Shown here in pieces: positions 61,101 through 64,000 of a stretch of DNA of 64,000 nt. The notes beneath the pieces were generated by a model. It made no database searches. It was not told the DNA's origin and was given only the letters and a program-made list of their open reading frames with translations. The position numbers and the translations under genes are program-made. Source of the DNA: Deinandra increscens subsp. villosa. Taxonomy: Eukaryota > Streptophyta > Magnoliopsida > Asterales > Asteraceae. The stretch is from the NCBI GenBank assembly GCA_039602395.1, contig JBCNJP010000025.1, forward strand, positions 52,860,555-52,924,554, read 5' to 3'. How positions within the stretch are numbered: position 1 is the first letter of the stretch; each line of letters opens with the position of its first letter.

Positions 61101-61421
61101 CTCCTTGAAAGATTCAGCTGCCTCTGGAGATAAGGCCATGGTTAGAGCAGCCAGTGCCTTTCTATCACGTTCTACCTTCTCCCAATCACCCTCATTCCAT
61201 TCTGATTTGGCTTTGATTTAAGGTTCCTAGCCAGCTGCTCCAGCTACCTTTGGGACATAGTTTCCCACCTCAAGAGATCGCAAGTTCACGTAGTTCACAA
61301 ACCGGTATTTCCAGCTCATGAAGTCTTTTCCAGACATCAAACGAGGGTGTCTGGCATTGGTTCCAATTTTTGCATCCATCTCTAGAGTCGCACTTGACAG
61401 ATTTGACATGTCGAAAGCCAT
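58152..61421 (-). pseudogene. Copia C gag and start of protease
   Basis: The ATG near 61421 (MAFDMSNLSSATLEMDAK) begins a copia gag with WKYRFVNYV, then after a break near 61227 the UBN2-type region SAKPLWDALVAAYEGNDDMK, VTGMKDAGV and LPNWDSTIELI. A second break precedes the CCHC knuckle CYNCNEYGHYARECTKP near 60290. A Lys/Ser-rich C-terminal portion continues through 59375-58902 to about 58152 and ends in the WY codons that abut element B. Several stops and frameshifts make it non-functional. The large size fits SIRE gag. Confidence 0.85.
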
Positions 61422-61444
61422 TGAAAACAAAGATGGGAGACAAA

Positions 61445-62014
61445 ACAAGGTTTTTCGATCGAAGAGAGGTTGGGTCGAAAAGCTGTTTTTTGTCGGAAGA
61501 ACCTAGTCGAAAAGTACTTTTCGATTGGACAGGGTAACAATCGAAAAGCACACTTCCCGATCGAAAAGGTGTGAACGGATCGAAAAGTCTCAGAGGGGAC
61601 TTTCCGATCGAAAAGAGAGGCTGATCGAAAAGTCACATGGGACTTTTCGATCGAAATGAAATGATCGAAAAGTCACAGGGGGACTTTTCGATTGAAATGG
61701 GTTGATCGACAAGTCACAAAGGGGACTTCTCGATTGAGGTAGGGCAGATCGAAAAGTCTCAAAGGGACTTTCTCGATCGAAATGGCGCGACAGTATGAGC
61801 TTTTCGATCAGAAGGACGATCGAAAAGCCTTTAATTTGGGTCGAAAAGTCACTGAATCTTAAACAAAGCGCCACGAAAGCTTCTGTCTTGTCTTAAAACC
61901 TTCAAAAAGACCTCCGAACCGTGCTAATGCTGAAAAACACCACAAACACTCAAATCGTTAGTTAACAAAAACTTGAATCGGATATCGCGAGAGCCTCGAA
62001 ACTTGCGTTTCTTA
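61445..62014. repeat. Copia C 5' leader with GATCGAAAAG array
   Basis: About twenty copies of ATCGAAAAGT/C or its reverse complement (CTTTTCGAT) crowd the leader up to about 61850, partly as inverted pairs such as GACTTTTCGATCGAAATG. One copy sits in the LTR start (62035-62044). Open frames across the array are repeat-driven and not real genes. Confidence 0.85.
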
Positions 62015-62026
62015 GCTCTGATACCA
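62015..62026 (-). promoter_or_regulatory. Copia C primer-binding site
   Basis: The minus strand reads TGGTATCAGAGC, complementary to plant initiator Met-tRNA, two bases after the LTR end CCTTACA. Confidence 0.92.
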
Positions 62027-62028
62027 AT

Positions 62029-62517
62029 TGTAAGGATCGAAAAGTCTCCTCACACGATATCAAGTCGAGTAATCACCGTGCGGAATCCGATGATTAGTGA
62101 TGATTCAAATATAAACGAGATAATCAAGAACAAACGAATAGAAAAGCACTTAAGAACACAAACCGATTGAGAATGCTTGGATAAATCCGATTGCTAGTCA
62201 CCTTATACAAGTCGAAATTCTACTAGGAGAATTTCAAAAACACTTAGAACACCAAAATCTCCCAACCAGTAACCCTAAACAAGTAGCTAGCTATTCCTTT
62301 ATATAGGATAGCCTAAACTTAATGAACAAGCCAAAATAATTCGGCCCACATGGCTTATGTTCGACCGGACTCACCCAGCCCACATTAACCCACTTACTAA
62401 TTAACCCAATTACATTTACATTGCCCAAAATACTTTCTAATGCAAAAGCCTTACACAATTACGGTCTCTACAAAGACCTTCGTTTTTGCATTTCAATTTT
62501 TGATACTTGATAATACA
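62029..62517 (-). repeat. Copia C 5' LTR
   Basis: On the plus strand it starts TGTAAGGATCG next to the primer site. A TATATAAAG box on the minus strand lies near 62297-62305. The right edge at ATAATACA (62517) gives TGT...ACA ends and is followed at once by the gag start region of copia F. The edge is inferred, since the partner LTR is outside the window. Confidence 0.7.
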
Positions 62518-64000
62518 ATTCAAGATGAGTGATTTTCAAGCGTATTCTACTATGCAATTGTCAATGCAAAATTTGTTGATCTATGATAACGAAATAGGAA
62601 CAAATCAGAAAGTTCCCAAACAACTCAAGTTGGAAGATTATCACAACTAGAAGCAAAGATCTGAATCCTATATTAGTGCTATTGATGTTGATCTGTGGAT
62701 ACCTATTGAAGAAGAGTATAAATATCCTATCAGAAATGGGGAACCTAAAATGTAAAGTGATCTTGATGCTGATGAAAGGAAAGTTTATGTATGCTAGAGA
62801 GAAAAAAACATATGGTAATCTCACGATGGCATTACCAAGAGAATTATTGCATCAGTTTAAAACTTACACAAGATCTAAAACTTTGTGGGAAGCTTTAAAA
62901 TACATATGTGGGGGAAATGAATAGTATCGAAAGAGTCGAAAGAGTCGAAAGAAAGTTTTACAGAAGGAATTTGACAACTTTTAACATTGTCCAAATGAAA
63001 ATATTTCAGATTTAGTCTCAAGGTTTTCACATTTAGTTAGTGAACTATAAGAAGTGAAAGTTACAAAAGATGATGATGAGCTGAAAGAAATTTTTTTGGA
63101 AGCTTTACCAAATAAGTGGGAAAATTATGTCTTGTTGCTGACACATAACAAGGAATATTATGCTTGGTCAGAAAATTATAAGCTCGTGAATTGGAAATGT
63201 CGGTGAAAAAGTTAACACCGCTCTAAATCAAAATCCAGAATCATATTATGGAGAAAATTTATCTACTCTCCATGCCAAATCTTCATCAAATACTAGTCGA
63301 AATCCATTGAATGCTTTTCTTGTTGGGAATAGTTTTGGAATTCTAATGATTAGGTTATTCAAAGGTTGCAATGTTCACATTCCAGTTCAATCTAATTGAA
63401 GTTCTATTTCTGCTAAAACAACTAAAGAATATGCTGCTTTGCTCTTTGCTTTAATATCATCTTCATATGGATTGATAATTGGCAACATTGGTAATACGGA
63501 GTTGTTCAAATAAGACTTGAGTCAGCTGGATGATAATCATTTAGATGAATTAGATATAGGTTGGCAGTTAGCTATGTTGACTCAAAGAGCTAACAAATTC
63601 TTTAAGAAAACTGGAAGGAAGGATATTAATCCAGATGGGAAACTTAGTTTGGACAAGTCAAAAGTTAAATGTTTCAAATGTTCAAAATTTAGACATTTTG
63701 CTCGTGAATGTTCACAGACAACAAATGATAGATCCAAATCGGGTGGTCAATCTCAAACATCCAATACTTCTAATAATTCAAGTCAAAAGGCTTTGGTTAC
63801 TCAAGTTCTAGACTATAAACAACAGTTTCCTGATGAATCTGCTTTTACAAGTCATGGTATTTTACCACATCCTTATTATGAAGATGAATCTGCTTTCGTT
63901 GTTAACATAGAACAAAAGGAATTTTTTTTAACTGATTCTGATTATGACACAAGCGGTTATGAATCGTTATGTGAGTTTTGTTCAAAGAAAGACAAGGCTA
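62518..64000 (+). mobile_element. Ty1/copia element F fragment, host of copia C
   Basis: A second copia element on the plus strand, present only as its gag and running off the right end. It lies directly beside the LTR of C, so C most likely inserted in or just upstream of F gag. No LTR of F is in the window. Confidence 0.7.
62525..64000 (+). pseudogene. Copia F gag, decayed, partial
   Basis: From the ATG at 62525 (MSDFQAYSTMQLSMQNLLIY) it contains KVPKQLKLEDY, a stop where the family has W, then AIDVDLWIPIEEEY. After further breaks come KKTYGNLTMALPREL, TRSKTLWEALK and EALPNKWENYVLLLTHNKE of the UBN2 copia gag. A CCHC knuckle CFKCSKFRHFARECSQ is at about 63670-63717. At least eight stops or frameshifts are visible, which makes it the most decayed element here, consistent with it being the oldest. 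It is a different subfamily from copia C. Confidence 0.8.

Larger units (their letters stand above)
1..62517 (-). mobile_element. Ty1/copia element C (SIRE/Maximus-like), split by three insertions, left end outside window
   Basis: Its pieces lie in the right minus-strand order: 5' LTR (62029-62517), primer-binding site, gag, protease, integrase, RT, RNase H and a 3' ORF at the left edge. Elements E, A and B separate the pieces, and each has matching 5-bp duplications, so joining the flanks restores continuous coding sequence: the protease codons across B and the RNase H codons across A. About 10.2 kb of C remains after removing the insertions. The initiator-Met-type primer-binding site, CCHC gag, YVDD RT and extra ORF after pol fit the SIRE/Maximus lineage (family knowledge). 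The right LTR edge at 62517 is the TG...CA solution I prefer; the left LTR lies outside the window, so it cannot be checked here. Confidence 0.85.

Noticed and set aside
61270..61874. Frames rich in FRS and FDRK repeats
   Set aside because: They are translations of the GATCGAAAAG array in the copia C leader, not proteins.

Overview
The window is plant nuclear DNA made almost wholly of transposable elements nested inside one another. The families point to Asteraceae (inference, no species can be named): a SIRE/Maximus-type Ty1/copia element with a lineage-typical 3' ORF, an Athila-type and two Tat-type Ty3/gypsy elements, a Tekay-like solo LTR and a CACTA DNA transposon. I see no ordinary host gene outside the elements, and no tRNA or rRNA gene.

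Layout, oldest to youngest. (1) Copia F: a decayed plus-strand gag begins near 62525 and runs off the right end. (2) Copia C, minus strand, ends against it: 5' LTR 62029 to about 62517, primer-binding site at 62015, gag at 61421-58152, protease/integrase/RT at 45994-43197, the last part of RNase H at 16138-15783, and a two-exon 3' ORF at 941-1 that runs off the left end. Three younger elements split C, each bounded by a perfect 5-bp target-site duplication. (3) Athila E, minus, 2404-15556 (ACTTC). (4) Tat A, minus, 16144-43191 (CCACC). (5) Tat B, plus, 46000-58146 (ATACC), which entered C next to the protease active-site codons. (6) Inside A lies a probable solo LTR, G, 24647-42056 (GGCAA). 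(7) Inside G lies the CACTA element D, 26559-41303 (TTA). (8) Inside D is a Helitron-like 3' terminus at 32218-32248. Removing E, A and B leaves about 10.2 kb of C in the window, a normal SIRE size, so the reconstruction is self-consistent.

Coding state. E has a frameshifted gag, one nonsense codon in RT, an otherwise open pol and an open third ORF that starts at a splice-acceptor-like site. B has a long open gag-PR-RT-RNase H frame, then a nonsense codon, a frameshift, a second nonsense codon and another frameshift. A is more decayed: many stops, an altered RT active site and a 306-bp deletion. A and B share an extra ORF upstream of gag, an array of short hairpins in front of gag, two intron-like GT-AG interruptions in the archaeal-type RNase H, an antisense 3' ORF and a duplicated polypurine tract.

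The most gene-like part of the window is the CACTA element. It carries a two-exon gene coding for 1354 aa (32483-36627), with no lesion, related to the 3' ORF of copia C. It also carries a two-exon PB1-like protein gene (37453-38140), a possible four-exon coiled-coil gene (28067-30117), a truncated cold-shock-domain fragment (39558-39752), and a kilobase-scale decamer array that reverses orientation midway (30750-31915). I found no TNPD-type CACTA transposase in it.
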